Shown: positions 35,596 to 43,038 of the stretch, piece after piece
How positions within the stretch are numbered: position 1 is the first letter of the stretch
How the letters are laid out: every line of letters starts with the position of its first letter
Made by a program: the position numbers and the translations under genes
Virus record (IMG/VR): IMGVR_UViG_3300013014_000052
Location: 1-45,269 of that record
From: a virus
DNA length: 45,269 bases
Strand: one strand, 5' to 3'
The notes under the pieces: generated by a model
What the model was told of the DNA's origin: nothing
The model's database searches: none
What the model saw: only the letters and a program-made list of their open reading frames with translations

Positions 35596-36699
35596 ATGAG
35601 CAAGGCACAATACAACATCAGCAAACAAACTAACTATCTAAAAAGAACCATGTTTCTGGATCCAGAAGGTCCAGTAACAGTTCAGCGATTTGAGGAGGTT
35701 AAGTATCCTAAGATTGCTAAGTTTGAAGAATTAGCTCGAGGATTTTTCTGGGTTCCAGAAGAAATCAGTTTAACCAAAGACAAAATGGACCACAAAGAGT
35801 CTAGTGATGCCGTCAAGCACATCTTTACCAGCAATCTGCTGAGACAGACTGCTCTAGACAGTATTCAAGGACGAGCACCGACACAGGTCTTTAGCCCGGT
35901 GATCAGTATCCCAGAATTAGAATCCTTGGTCAGTAACTGGAGTTTCTTTGAAACCAATATTCACAGCAAGAGCTACAGTCATATCATTCGCAATGTATAT
36001 GGTGTGCCCAAAGAAGAATTTAACAAAATTCATGACACTAAAGAAATTGTTGATATGGCGTCGAGAGTAGGCAACTATTATGATTTACTACACAAATTAA
36101 ATTGTCAGAAAGAAACCAATCCTGACTCAGTTCACGAAAAAGATCATATTCGTGCTATTTGGCTGGCACTGAATGCCAGTTATGCACTAGAGGCATTGCG
36201 TTTTATGGTTTCATTTGCTACCAGTCTGGCCATGGTGGAGAATCGAATCTTTATTGGTAATGGTAATATCATCAGCTTAATTCTACAAGACGAACTATTA
36301 CATGCAGAATGGACAGCCTGGTTAATCAATAACGTGGTAAAAGATGATCCAAGATTTGCCGATATTGTTGAAAGTTGCAGAGAAGAAGTGTATGCTATGT
36401 ATATGGAAGTTATTGCAGAAGAAAAAGCCTGGGCAGACTATCTGTTTAAGAAAGGAGTTGTTATTGGGCTAAATGCTGCTATTCTCAAAGACTTTGTAGA
36501 CTATACAGCATTTACACGTCTTAAGGACATAGGAATTAAGTATCTTGCAGATCATCCCCGTAGTAGTCCTATTCCTTGGTTTAATAAACACGTCAATATC
36601 AATAAGAAACAGACAGCTCTGCAAGAAAATGAATCTACAAATTATGTGATTGGAGTCATGTCGGATCAAGTTACATACGAAGAACTTCCAGATTTATAA
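35596..36699 (+). CDS. nrdB: Ribonucleoside-diphosphate reductase, class I small subunit
   Basis: It carries the di-iron centre and tyrosyl radical used by NrdA. Candidate ligands are Asp88 (A-L-D-S-I-Q-G-R), Glu119, His123, Glu199 (L-E-A-L-R-F), Glu233 and His236 (Q-D-E-L-L-H). The radical tyrosine is Tyr127 in H-S-K-S-Y. The first Glu-His pair is E-T-N-I-H, one residue longer than the E-x-x-H of the E. coli enzyme; this may be a subfamily trait. Length (367 aa) fits the family. It starts directly after the stop of the acidic protein and is followed 13 bases later by glutaredoxin, giving one nucleotide-metabolism operon. Confidence 0.95.
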   Translation: MSKAQYNISKQTNYLKRTMFLDPEGPVTVQRFEEVKYPKIAKFEELARGFFWVPEEISLTKDKMDHKESSDAVKHIFTSNLLRQTALDSIQGRAPTQVFSPVISIPELESLVSNWSFFETNIHSKSYSHIIRNVYGVPKEEFNKIHDTKEIVDMASRVGNYYDLLHKLNCQKETNPDSVHEKDHIRAIWLALNASYALEALRFMVSFATSLAMVENRIFIGNGNIISLILQDELLHAEWTAWLINNVVKDDPRFADIVESCREEVYAMYMEVIAEEKAWADYLFKKGVVIGLNAAILKDFVDYTAFTRLKDIGIKYLADHPRSSPIPWFNKHVNINKKQTALQENESTNYVIGVMSDQVTYEELPDL

Positions 36700-36712
36700 G
36701 AAAGGAAAAAAA

Positions 36713-36949
36713 ATGAAAGCTATTGTATGGTCGAAATATAATTGCCAGAACTGTGATCAGGCAAAGGCCTTATTAGAACAACAGGGTATTGAATTTGAAG
36801 AACGTAAAATCGGTGATAGTTGGAGCAAAGAAGATCTGCTAGAAGTCGTGCCTAATGCTCGTAGTGTTCCACAGATTTTCATCAACGAAAAGCTAATTGG
36901 AGGATTCTCTGAGCTGCAAAAATACCTCAAAGAGGTTGTTGATGTCTAA
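36713..36949 (+). CDS. Glutaredoxin / NrdH-like redoxin (78 aa)
   Basis: I choose the ATG at 36713, with AAAGGAAA just upstream; an in-frame GTG at 36650 lies inside nrdB and lacks a site. C-Q-N-C at residues 11-14 is the redox-active pair, S-V-P-Q-I-F-I holds the cis-proline of the thioredoxin fold, and I-G-G-F-S-E-L is the glutaredoxin glycine motif. It likely re-reduces NrdA during turnover, consistent with its place behind nrdB. Length is typical of phage glutaredoxins. Confidence 0.92.
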   Translation: MKAIVWSKYNCQNCDQAKALLEQQGIEFEERKIGDSWSKEDLLEVVPNARSVPQIFINEKLIGGFSELQKYLKEVVDV

Positions 36950-37454
36950 CGAGTATGCAACAAAAACAGCTGACCTTGAAGACACATTAGACATTACTAG
37001 TATACCTAAGATCGACATCAGTAGTCTATATTCTTCAAATTTCAGCCCACTAACTACCGCTGATGTGGCCAGTTTTAACAATATGAACTATACTAACGGA
37101 CTACATAGTTATGGTAATGTAACCATTAACAGTGGTAGTGCCACTACTAATCCACATGCCAGTCCGTATGTTTATACCACTACTGGTGCTACTAGCGGAA
37201 GTTTTTTGTACAGTAACGGCACATCCCCGACTTGGTCTATTAATACAAACCCTGGGTTGCATGTTAAGGCTGATGCCGAATTCGAAGGCGATATTAAATG
37301 GAAAGGTCGCAGTCTAGGCAAACTGTTAGAAGCGATCGAAGATAGGTTGGCCATTTTGCCAGATCCCAGTCCTGAAAAGTTGGAAAAATTTGCGGCATTG
37401 AAAAAGGCATATGATCACTATAAGACACTAGAACGTCTAATTGGTGATGACTGA
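36942..37454 (+). CDS. Conserved T4-like phage protein (170 aa), possibly structural
   Basis: The start is the ATG at 36942, overlapping the glutaredoxin stop; AGAGG lies just before it. The first 110 residues are Ser/Thr/Asn-rich and beta-like (S-S-L-Y-S-S-N-F, T-T-T-G-A-T-S-G-S-F). The C-terminal 60 residues form a conserved helical domain (D-I-K-W-K-G-R-S-L-G-K-L-L-E-A-I-E-D-R-L-A-I-L) that I have seen in small proteins of T4-like aquatic phages. The N-terminal part looks like a virion surface or fibre segment. Exact role unknown. Confidence 0.72.
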   Translation: MSNEYATKTADLEDTLDITSIPKIDISSLYSSNFSPLTTADVASFNNMNYTNGLHSYGNVTINSGSATTNPHASPYVYTTTGATSGSFLYSNGTSPTWSINTNPGLHVKADAEFEGDIKWKGRSLGKLLEAIEDRLAILPDPSPEKLEKFAALKKAYDHYKTLERLIGDD

Positions 37455-37935
37455 ACGCAGTAACGTTCTCAAAGGACGAGACAGCTACGACGCAGAACTA
37501 GGTGGCAATTTAGTTACGTTTCTTAATCGCAATGTAACACCATACCCTACTGAGGCAGGTGGTCCTAAGTTCGATCTTATTCCGGTTGAAAAACAAAAAG
37601 ACATCATGGTCAATGTAGCCAGAATGCATGCTCAACAAGAATATGATCGCATTATGGAATTGGTTACTGTACTACAACGGCAAGCAGCCAGTATTAAACG
37701 GCGTTTGGAAATCACAGATGCTGTTCATACGGCCAAATACAATTTTCAAATTTATCACGGCCAGATCTATTGGTTGGCTTATAATCATATAGATAAATGT
37801 ACGATATTAACTCATAATGGTCCCGATGACTGGAGTGCCGGTCCCCCAGACCATTATGAATACATATGTCAAGTTAAGTGGTTAGGTGACCACACCTGGA
37901 TTGAATTAAACACAGAGGAAAAAAATGTTAGCTAA
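37447..37935 (+). CDS. DUF2452-like protein (162 aa)
   Basis: The ATG at 37447 overlaps the upstream stop by 8 bases; in-frame TTG and GTG codons just before it are alternatives. The Y-P-T-E-A-G-G-P-K-F-D-L-I-P motif near residue 35 begins a helical region with regular Gln/Arg spacing (residues 45-85). A beta-rich C-terminal part with several Trp/Tyr residues follows. The overall pattern is that of the DUF2452 family, which has no known function to my knowledge. Family assignment is by eye. Confidence 0.7.
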   Translation: MTERSNVLKGRDSYDAELGGNLVTFLNRNVTPYPTEAGGPKFDLIPVEKQKDIMVNVARMHAQQEYDRIMELVTVLQRQAASIKRRLEITDAVHTAKYNFQIYHGQIYWLAYNHIDKCTILTHNGPDDWSAGPPDHYEYICQVKWLGDHTWIELNTEEKNVS

Positions 37936-38224
37936 CAAAAGTTTTACAGACGGTGATATTATTTGCATCAAGCTAGTCAATGGTGAAGAAATCATCGCCA
38001 CATTTAAAAGCATCGAAACAGACAAACTCAATTTATTTGAGCCCTTTACATTAACCATGAATGAACAAGGGCTAGGTATGGTACCTTTCATGGTGTTGGC
38101 AGAGCCTGGATATATTACAATCAACAGAGCTCATGTGGTAACCACTGTGTCAGCAAGAAAAGATGCGGTTGATTCCTATGCCAGCGCCAGAATAAATATT
38201 GCAAAGCAGTATAAGGACAATTAA
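37925..38224 (+). CDS. Small beta-barrel-like phage protein (99 aa)
   Basis: The start lies within the end of the preceding gene, with AGAGGAAAA just upstream. The core L-V-N-G-E-E-I-I-A-T-F with strands around it resembles the small Sm-like or OB-like proteins found in T4-like aquatic phages. A charged helical tail (A-R-I-N-I-A-K-Q-Y-K) follows. RNA binding would fit an Sm-like fold but is speculation. Confidence 0.65.
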   Translation: MLANKSFTDGDIICIKLVNGEEIIATFKSIETDKLNLFEPFTLTMNEQGLGMVPFMVLAEPGYITINRAHVVTTVSARKDAVDSYASARINIAKQYKDN

Positions 38225-38230
38225 AAGCAA

Positions 38231-39226
38231 ATGCCATATATTCCTGGAACTGGTCGACTTACTGATATCTACAATAGCGGCAATGTCTTTGCCAATGGTG
38301 TGCAGATTGCACTTTGGCTACCGCCGGGTAATAGTGATAGTTTTGTGTTGGGCCTGATAGGTTCGCCACAATTTTCTCGAGAAATGTCTACAAATCAAAT
38401 TGACGGTAGTGATGATGAAGCAATAGTTGACGCCAATCACAAGAAATTGATCCAAGAAGGTGTTATCACTCAATATGAGTTAGACCTAGGTAAAAATGCC
38501 GGAGACAATCCTGCTGCTACTGATACGGCAGCTCCAGGGAATGGTAGTGTTCCGGAAGTAACCTCAGGATCAGTTTCAGTTAATATTGCGCCGCCACCGC
38601 CACCAAGTAGTGGCCGTCCTGGTAGTAATGGACAGCCTGCTCCTGCAGGGACTCCTCCTAGTAGTAGCGGGCCTGCGGCAGTAACTTCAGGATCGGCGAC
38701 AGTTGCTGGTGCTGTAGATGAGACACTGCTTTATGATAGTCCATTAACTGGTAAAAAGTATTATGTCAAAACAGTTACTAAACAGCCCGGAGTGGTCTTC
38801 CCTCATGATGTAGCCACGGTAGCACCACAAAATGGATTTAGTGTACAACAAGTCTGTGATAATTTGAGACTAATGATCATTAATTGCTATGATCCAATTA
38901 AGAAACAGTATCCGGATGCACTTATGACCTGCTCATTTAGAGCAGATAGTGGTAATTCAAAAAGTCAACATAAATCTGGGCAGGCCTGTGATATACAATA
39001 TGGATCGGCCAGCAAGGCCGATTATTATACTCGAGCAGTATGGATTAGAGACAATATCAGATATGATCAATTCTTATTAGAATACAAAACCTATGGCACA
39101 CGTAATCCATGGCATCATCTCACTTTCAATGCAGGCGGCAACAGAAATCAAGTATGCACTTTTATGAATGATAAAAACTGCAAGGGTCCGGGTGTAACTG
39201 GTCTGTATGATCTAAGCAACACCTAA
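38231..39226 (+). CDS. M15-type peptidase with virion-like N-terminal domain (331 aa)
   Basis: The C-terminal 150 residues carry the M15 (D-Ala-D-Ala carboxypeptidase or L-Ala-D-Glu endopeptidase type) zinc motifs: S-Q-H-K-S-G-Q-A-C-D (His247, Asp254) and W-H-H-L-T-F (His295/296). It therefore likely cuts cell-wall peptides. The N-terminal 85 residues (L-T-D-I-Y-N-S-G-N-V-F, A-L-W-L-P-P-G) form a separate domain. Residues 90-160 are a Pro/Ser/Gly-rich linker that repeats V-T-S-G-S twice. No signal peptide is visible. A long linker and an N-terminal structural-looking domain suggest a virion-associated lysin, as with T4 gp5, but a free endolysin is possible. Confidence 0.85.
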   Translation: MPYIPGTGRLTDIYNSGNVFANGVQIALWLPPGNSDSFVLGLIGSPQFSREMSTNQIDGSDDEAIVDANHKKLIQEGVITQYELDLGKNAGDNPAATDTAAPGNGSVPEVTSGSVSVNIAPPPPPSSGRPGSNGQPAPAGTPPSSSGPAAVTSGSATVAGAVDETLLYDSPLTGKKYYVKTVTKQPGVVFPHDVATVAPQNGFSVQQVCDNLRLMIINCYDPIKKQYPDALMTCSFRADSGNSKSQHKSGQACDIQYGSASKADYYTRAVWIRDNIRYDQFLLEYKTYGTRNPWHHLTFNAGGNRNQVCTFMNDKNCKGPGVTGLYDLSNT

Positions 39227-39233
39227 GATTCAG

Positions 39234-39262
39234 TTGACAAAACCAGCTGTTCAGCGTATTAT
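39234..39262 (+). promoter_or_regulatory. Sigma70-like promoter
   Basis: TTGACA (39234-39239), a 17-bp spacer and TATTAT (39257-39262) precede the 49-aa gene; AAGGAA at 39293-39298 serves as ribosome-binding site. Confidence 0.75.
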
Positions 39263-39302
39263 ATACACACTGCAACAGTAATTCAACTTTCAAGGAACGA
39301 TC

Positions 39303-39452
39303 ATGTGTAAATTCAACGTTTGGATTCGTCTTAATCAGTTTCAAACTGCTAATGTCATTATCTATGCCAATCATGGATATGAAGCCAAAATGATTGCCGA
39401 ATCACAGTATGGTTCGGGCAATGTTCTGAACTACACACAGGTTAACGATTAA
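39303..39452 (+). CDS. Small conserved phage protein (49 aa)
   Basis: It begins M-C-K-F-N-V-W-I-R and ends Q-V-N-D, with A-K-M-I-A-E-S-Q-Y-G-S-G-N-V in the middle. This layout matches a small uncharacterised protein I associate with T4-like aquatic phages. A near-consensus sigma70 promoter and an AAGGAA site lie directly upstream, which makes translation very likely. It stops two bases before the next gene. Function unknown. Confidence 0.75.
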   Translation: MCKFNVWIRLNQFQTANVIIYANHGYEAKMIAESQYGSGNVLNYTQVND

Positions 39453-39454
39453 TC

Positions 39455-39844
39455 ATGGCATTCCATCTTGAGGGGCCTTGGCTTACCACCACCGGCAAGC
39501 GTAAGGGCAAGAAAAAATGGGCCAGTGCAGAAGCCAAAGCTGATTACGAACAACGTGAGCGTGAATGGAAAGAACTGCAAAAACGATGGGGAGTTGAGGC
39601 CGAGGAGCGTAAGCGAAGCCGAGGACTGAGCTCACCTGCTTACAAACCGGCTGCCCTGTCCTACCGAGGCATTGATCAGCCACATGTTCCCAGTCTTGAT
39701 TCCGGTATTGGTAATGCTACCAAATCCGAAACACAGATGTATACTGGGTCCAATGTGGTAGGGATCACTATTCTACATAAGAGCTGCCTGCAACCTGTCT
39801 TTAGCAAAGAAGCGGCAATAGATGCTGCTAAAATGAGGAGATAG
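39455..39844 (+). CDS. Widespread phage protein of unknown function (129 aa)
   Basis: The N-terminus (M-A-F-H-L-E-G-P-W-L-T-T-T-G-K-R-K-G-K-K-K) and the C-terminal Y-T-G-S-N-V-V-G-I, H-K-S, P-V-F order match a small basic protein found in many phages, as I recall it. The middle is a charged helix (residues 26-60, A-D-Y-E-Q-R-E-R-E-W-K-E-L). The basic first 25 residues suggest nucleic-acid contact. It likely shares the sigma70 promoter of the 49-aa gene. No established function to my knowledge. Confidence 0.8.
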   Translation: MAFHLEGPWLTTTGKRKGKKKWASAEAKADYEQREREWKELQKRWGVEAEERKRSRGLSSPAYKPAALSYRGIDQPHVPSLDSGIGNATKSETQMYTGSNVVGITILHKSCLQPVFSKEAAIDAAKMRR

Positions 39845-39850
39845 GAGTCG

Positions 39851-39857
39851 ATAAATA
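39851..39857 (+). promoter_or_regulatory. Late promoter (ATAAATA), leaderless arrangement
   Basis: If the final A is at -6, transcription begins exactly on the A of the ATG at 39863. An AGGAG at 39843-39847 lies upstream of the promoter, usable only by read-through transcripts. Confidence 0.6.
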
Positions 39858-39862
39858 ACTAG

Positions 39863-40927
39863 ATGACGAACTCATTTAATGAAAAATTAATAGGGTACTT
39901 AGCTCTTTTAAGTGGTCTTAGCATTTCGGCAGTAGCAGTATACTATTCAGTAGTTGGGCTTACTGCTATTTTTGCCGCGGCTGCTATTCCCATTATTATC
40001 ATGGGAACAACATTAGAGATCAGTAAACTTGTGGCCACTATTTGGTTAAAACAGAATTGGTCAAGATCTCCTCTATTGATCAAATCATATTTGGTTTCGG
40101 CTGTTGTGGTATTGATGTTTGTGACCAGCATGGGAATTTTTGGATTTTTATCCAAGGCTCATTTGGATCAAGCGGTGCCAACCGGCGATGTAGTAGATAA
40201 GATAGCAGTAATAGACGAGAAGATTAAAACTCAAAAGGAAAATATTGATGCGTCACGTAAGGTTCTTCAGCAGATGGATCAATCGGTTGATCAATTCATG
40301 TCTAGAACCACGGACGAAAGAGGTGCTGCCCGGTCTGCCGCCCTTAGAAAATCCCAACAAAAAGAAAGAGATCAACTCCGTCATGATGTTGAAATTGCAC
40401 AAAGTGCGATCCAGCAGCTCAACGAACAAAGGGCTCCCCTCGCCAAAGAAATTAGACAGGTAGAAGCAGAAGTAGGCCCAATCAAATACATTGCGGCATT
40501 CTTCTATGGCAGCACAGATCAAACTGTTTTAGAAAAAGCAGTTACCTGGGTCATCATAATTTTGATTTCTGTTTTTGATCCATTGGCTGTTATCATGTTG
40601 TTGGCCAGTCAGGTCAGCTTCGACAACTTGAGAAACAGAAATAGGGAAGAACAAACTCCGGATCCATATATTGCTGATGTCGGTGAGAAACCTACTGCTG
40701 AAGAACTGGCTCCAAATTATGAACCGGACGATGGTCCGTTAACTGATGCTCAAATTGAGCAGATCCGGGAAACAGCAAAAGTTGATCTTCCCCCAGAAGA
40801 GGACCATCATTCGATTGATCACAGATCATTGATTATCGATCATTGGGTCAAATTGGCCAAATCGAAAAGAGTAAAAATGGCAGATATTCCTCCCGAATAC
40901 TTAGAAGAAGTCAAACCCAGAGTCTAA
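39863..40927 (+). CDS. Integral membrane protein with coiled coil (354 aa)
   Basis: Hydrophobic segments lie at about residues 10-32, 34-52, 74-97 and 226-248. Between the third and fourth, residues 108-205 form a charged, heptad-like coiled coil. The C-terminal 100 residues are acidic and soluble, with a basic end. The pattern (G-T-T-L-E-I-S-K-L-V-A, F-V-T-S-M-G-I-F-G-F-L-S-K-A-H) resembles an uncharacterised membrane protein of T4-like aquatic phages. Possible roles include membrane remodelling, lysis control or superinfection exclusion; none can be chosen from sequence. The late promoter abuts its ATG. Confidence 0.8.
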   Translation: MTNSFNEKLIGYLALLSGLSISAVAVYYSVVGLTAIFAAAAIPIIIMGTTLEISKLVATIWLKQNWSRSPLLIKSYLVSAVVVLMFVTSMGIFGFLSKAHLDQAVPTGDVVDKIAVIDEKIKTQKENIDASRKVLQQMDQSVDQFMSRTTDERGAARSAALRKSQQKERDQLRHDVEIAQSAIQQLNEQRAPLAKEIRQVEAEVGPIKYIAAFFYGSTDQTVLEKAVTWVIIILISVFDPLAVIMLLASQVSFDNLRNRNREEQTPDPYIADVGEKPTAEELAPNYEPDDGPLTDAQIEQIRETAKVDLPPEEDHHSIDHRSLIIDHWVKLAKSKRVKMADIPPEYLEEVKPRV

Positions 40928-41331
40928 TGAAAAATAAAGTAACACTAATAACCCCACCTGATTTTTTTGAAAATTCCTCCTACAGTTTATTGTTGATTAA
41001 TATCAACGAACATGATCAAGAAAAAATCAGCAAATATCTGGCCAATTTAGATATCGATCAACATCTCAATATCTATTTTTATTCAGGAGAACCTAACATT
41101 GACTGGCTACTATATGCCCTAGCTAGAACCGATGCTGTGTTTATTGATCTAGATAATGCCGATAAAATTGTCACAGCACTGAGTGGCTACATTGTCAGTA
41201 GACCGTTAGTTAGATATCAAACACACGATGAAGTCATATCTAAAATTTATCAGCATATTAACTCCAATCAAGTTCCAGATATAGATTTCTTTTTAGAAGA
41301 GATTTTCAAACCCTCCATTGTTAAAAATTAA
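40927..41331 (+). CDS. Conserved T4-like phage protein of unknown function (134 aa)
   Basis: The start is the ATG at 40927 in a TAATG overlap with the membrane-protein stop; an upstream in-frame ATG at 40843 lies inside that gene. The N-terminus M-K-N-K-V-T-L-I-T-P-P-D-F-F and the block N-I-D-W-L-L-Y-A-L-A-R-T-D-A-V-F-I-D match an uncharacterised family I associate with T4-like phages. An alpha/beta fold is suggested by alternating strands and helices. Function unknown. Confidence 0.75.
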   Translation: MKNKVTLITPPDFFENSSYSLLLININEHDQEKISKYLANLDIDQHLNIYFYSGEPNIDWLLYALARTDAVFIDLDNADKIVTALSGYIVSRPLVRYQTHDEVISKIYQHINSNQVPDIDFFLEEIFKPSIVKN

Positions 41332-41332
41332 A

Positions 41333-41340
41333 TATAAATA
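41333..41340 (+). promoter_or_regulatory. Exact T4 late promoter consensus (TATAAATA)
   Basis: TATAAATA matches the T4 late consensus fully and is overlapped upstream by another TAAATA at 41329-41334. It lies 20 bases before the bS21 gene. Confidence 0.75.
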
Positions 41341-41360
41341 TAATTTTAACAAAATGGACC

Positions 41361-41597
41361 ATGAGTAAATACAGAGCACCTTTACAGGGAAATAAGATAA
41401 TTTGCGGAGACATGCCCTTTAATACCGCAATGAAAAAATTCAAACAGAAGGTTGATGATTCTGGTGTGTTAGAAGATGTTCGAAGCAAGATGTTCTATGA
41501 AAAGCCTACCACAGTTAGGAAGAAGAAGGCGGGTGCTGCCAAAGCCCGTTGGCGTAAAAAACTTCGCGAACAAGAGCTGCCCAAAAAAATGTATTGA
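41361..41597 (+). CDS. rpsU: Ribosomal protein bS21 homologue (78 aa)
   Basis: From residue 19 the protein follows bacterial bS21: P-F-N-T-A-M-K-K-F-K, then G-V-L-E-D-V-R, F-Y-E-K-P-T-T, R-K-K-K and a Lys/Arg-rich tail ending K-K-M-Y. The host protein is about 70 residues, so this one is complete with a short N-terminal extension. bS21 sits near the mRNA exit and start region of the small subunit and affects initiation. Phage-encoded bS21 could replace the host copy and favour phage messages, which is inference. It has the best late promoter in the window, so expression late in infection is likely. The ribosome-binding site is weak. Confidence 0.9.
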   Translation: MSKYRAPLQGNKIICGDMPFNTAMKKFKQKVDDSGVLEDVRSKMFYEKPTTVRKKKAGAAKARWRKKLREQELPKKMY

Positions 41598-41622
41598 CAT
41601 TTATCAAATCCTATGTTATACT
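41594..41622 (+). promoter_or_regulatory. Near-consensus sigma70 promoter of the nuclease operon
   Basis: TTGACA (41594-41599), a 17-bp spacer and TATACT (41617-41622) lead into a leader with AGGAATGG before the ATG at 41651. The -35 box overlaps the end of the bS21 gene. Confidence 0.8.
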
Positions 41623-41650
41623 ATGCAGATAGTAACAACTTAGGAATGGA

Positions 41651-42505
41651 ATGAAACGTACTAATATCAAAAATGGGTTCGGCGGTGAGGTGCCTTTTAC
41701 CAAATTTATAGCCAGTGACTTTGAAACTTCTAAGAGATTGCTTAACGTACTCGATCTCAGCGAAGAAGATTATTCAGTTACCCCAGAAGAACATACCACT
41801 CATAGCAAACGAGTAGACCTAGTTGTTCGTGACAAAGACAGTGAAACAATTTTGGTAATTGAAAGCCAAGATGCCAGTGGATGGCTCGATTCTGTGCATG
41901 CCAGCAAAATTACCTATTACATGTATGATAAAAAATGTGATGACGGGGTGTTAATTTGTGAGGATGCTGATGAACATATCAAGGGATTTGTCAAATGGCT
42001 AAATGAAAATACACCATTGCGTATCACACTGGTAGGTGTTATAATTTTTGAAACCAGCGGACCCCCACATTGTGAATTTGTTCCTTTAATTCGCCCAAGT
42101 CAGTTGGCAGATAAAAAGATTGTTCGAAAATCAGCAACGGCAACCGATGTTGATCAATCTAAGTTCGATCATCTTGAACAGTTGTTCAACGATAACCCTG
42201 GTTTGTTTACCAATCAAACCGGACGCTATGTAAGTAAAAACAATGTGGCCAATTTGGGAGTAAACATAGGGATCGTTCCCTACAAAACCGGAGGTTATTT
42301 TGTAGATATTTGGCATGCCGGCAAATTTGATACTGACACGTTTAAGAAGTCATTTGCCAAAGTATGTAACGAAAATGGACTCGAACCAAAATTTCAAAAG
42401 GCCAGGGCCTATGTTAACGGAGAAAAGCTGTTGACTACAGAAAACGCTCTGGCTGCTTTTAAGCTATTTGTAAAATCTTTGGAAAATAAAGAGATCATCG
42501 TATAA
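41651..42505 (+). CDS. PD-(D/E)XK-like nuclease (284 aa)
   Basis: The core S-K-R-V-D-L-V-V (Asp56) followed by L-V-I-E-S-Q (Glu71, Gln73) has the D-x(n)-E-x-Q layout of restriction-endonuclease-fold proteins, with Gln where Lys is usual. The next stretch (S-V-H-A-S-K-I-T-Y-Y-M-Y) fits the helix that follows. The C-terminal 120 residues form a second domain (residues 165-284), perhaps for substrate recognition. It is the first of three genes overlapped stop-to-start from a sigma70 promoter. Targets might be host DNA, competing phage DNA or damaged DNA. Activity is inferred from motif only. Confidence 0.75.
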   Translation: MKRTNIKNGFGGEVPFTKFIASDFETSKRLLNVLDLSEEDYSVTPEEHTTHSKRVDLVVRDKDSETILVIESQDASGWLDSVHASKITYYMYDKKCDDGVLICEDADEHIKGFVKWLNENTPLRITLVGVIIFETSGPPHCEFVPLIRPSQLADKKIVRKSATATDVDQSKFDHLEQLFNDNPGLFTNQTGRYVSKNNVANLGVNIGIVPYKTGGYFVDIWHAGKFDTDTFKKSFAKVCNENGLEPKFQKARAYVNGEKLLTTENALAAFKLFVKSLENKEIIV

Positions 42506-43038
42506 TGGCAAAACATTTGATGGTGGATATGGAGACCATGGCGGTCTCCCCTAACGCTGTGGTCCTTAGCCTAGGAGCAGTACATTTCAACCCTTACGAA
42601 AATGGGCACGGTGATAGCATCTACTTCCGAATCGATCTCGATGATCAGGATACGTTGGGAAGAGAAATTGATCCAAATACCATAACCTGGTGGTCAAAGC
42701 AGGACCCTGCTATTATGGAAGAAGCATTTAGTCCAGATAACCGTATTCCTCTAGTAGATGCAATAGACCAGTTTCATCGTTTTGCCTGGGGCTGTAGTGC
42801 CTTTTGGAGTCACGGTGCTACCTTTGATTTGGTTATACTAGAAAATATATATCGCCAATTAAATAAACCATTACCGTGGAACTATTGGCAACTACGTGAT
42901 ACCCGTACACTGTTTGATTTAGGGCAAGACCCAGAAATGCCACAAGGCAGCAAACACGATGCACTGCAGGATGCCATTCGGCAGGCTGTGGGTGTACAGA
43001 ACATTTATCGGAAACTTAACATTAAAGAACAGAGATGA
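42505..43038 (+). CDS. DEDDh 3'-5' exonuclease (177 aa)
   Basis: The five catalytic positions of the DnaQ/DEDDh family are visible: Asp8 and Glu10 (V-D-M-E-T), Asp108 (H-G-A-T-F-D), His151 and Asp156 (K-H-D-A-L-Q-D). It should remove nucleotides from 3' ends of DNA or RNA with two metal ions. Size and motif spacing match the Rv2179c-like/DexA-type single-domain exonucleases. T4 DexA is a non-essential exonuclease linked to host-DNA degradation. It starts in a TAATG overlap with the upstream nuclease and its stop overlaps the next nuclease, so all three are probably made in fixed ratio. Confidence 0.9.
   Translation: MAKHLMVDMETMAVSPNAVVLSLGAVHFNPYENGHGDSIYFRIDLDDQDTLGREIDPNTITWWSKQDPAIMEEAFSPDNRIPLVDAIDQFHRFAWGCSAFWSHGATFDLVILENIYRQLNKPLPWNYWQLRDTRTLFDLGQDPEMPQGSKHDALQDAIRQAVGVQNIYRKLNIKEQR

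Noticed and set aside
36650-36712. Longer glutaredoxin starting at an upstream GTG
   Set aside because: It would begin inside nrdB without a ribosome-binding site. The ATG at 36713 has AAAGGAAA and gives the normal family length.
36897-36941. Longer form of the 170-aa protein from a TTG inside the glutaredoxin gene
   Set aside because: The ATG at 36942 has AGAGG in front and gives the usual stop-start overlap.
40843-40926. Longer form of the 134-aa protein from an ATG inside the membrane-protein gene
   Set aside because: The extra residues are basic and unlike the family start. The TAATG overlap at 40927 gives the typical beginning.
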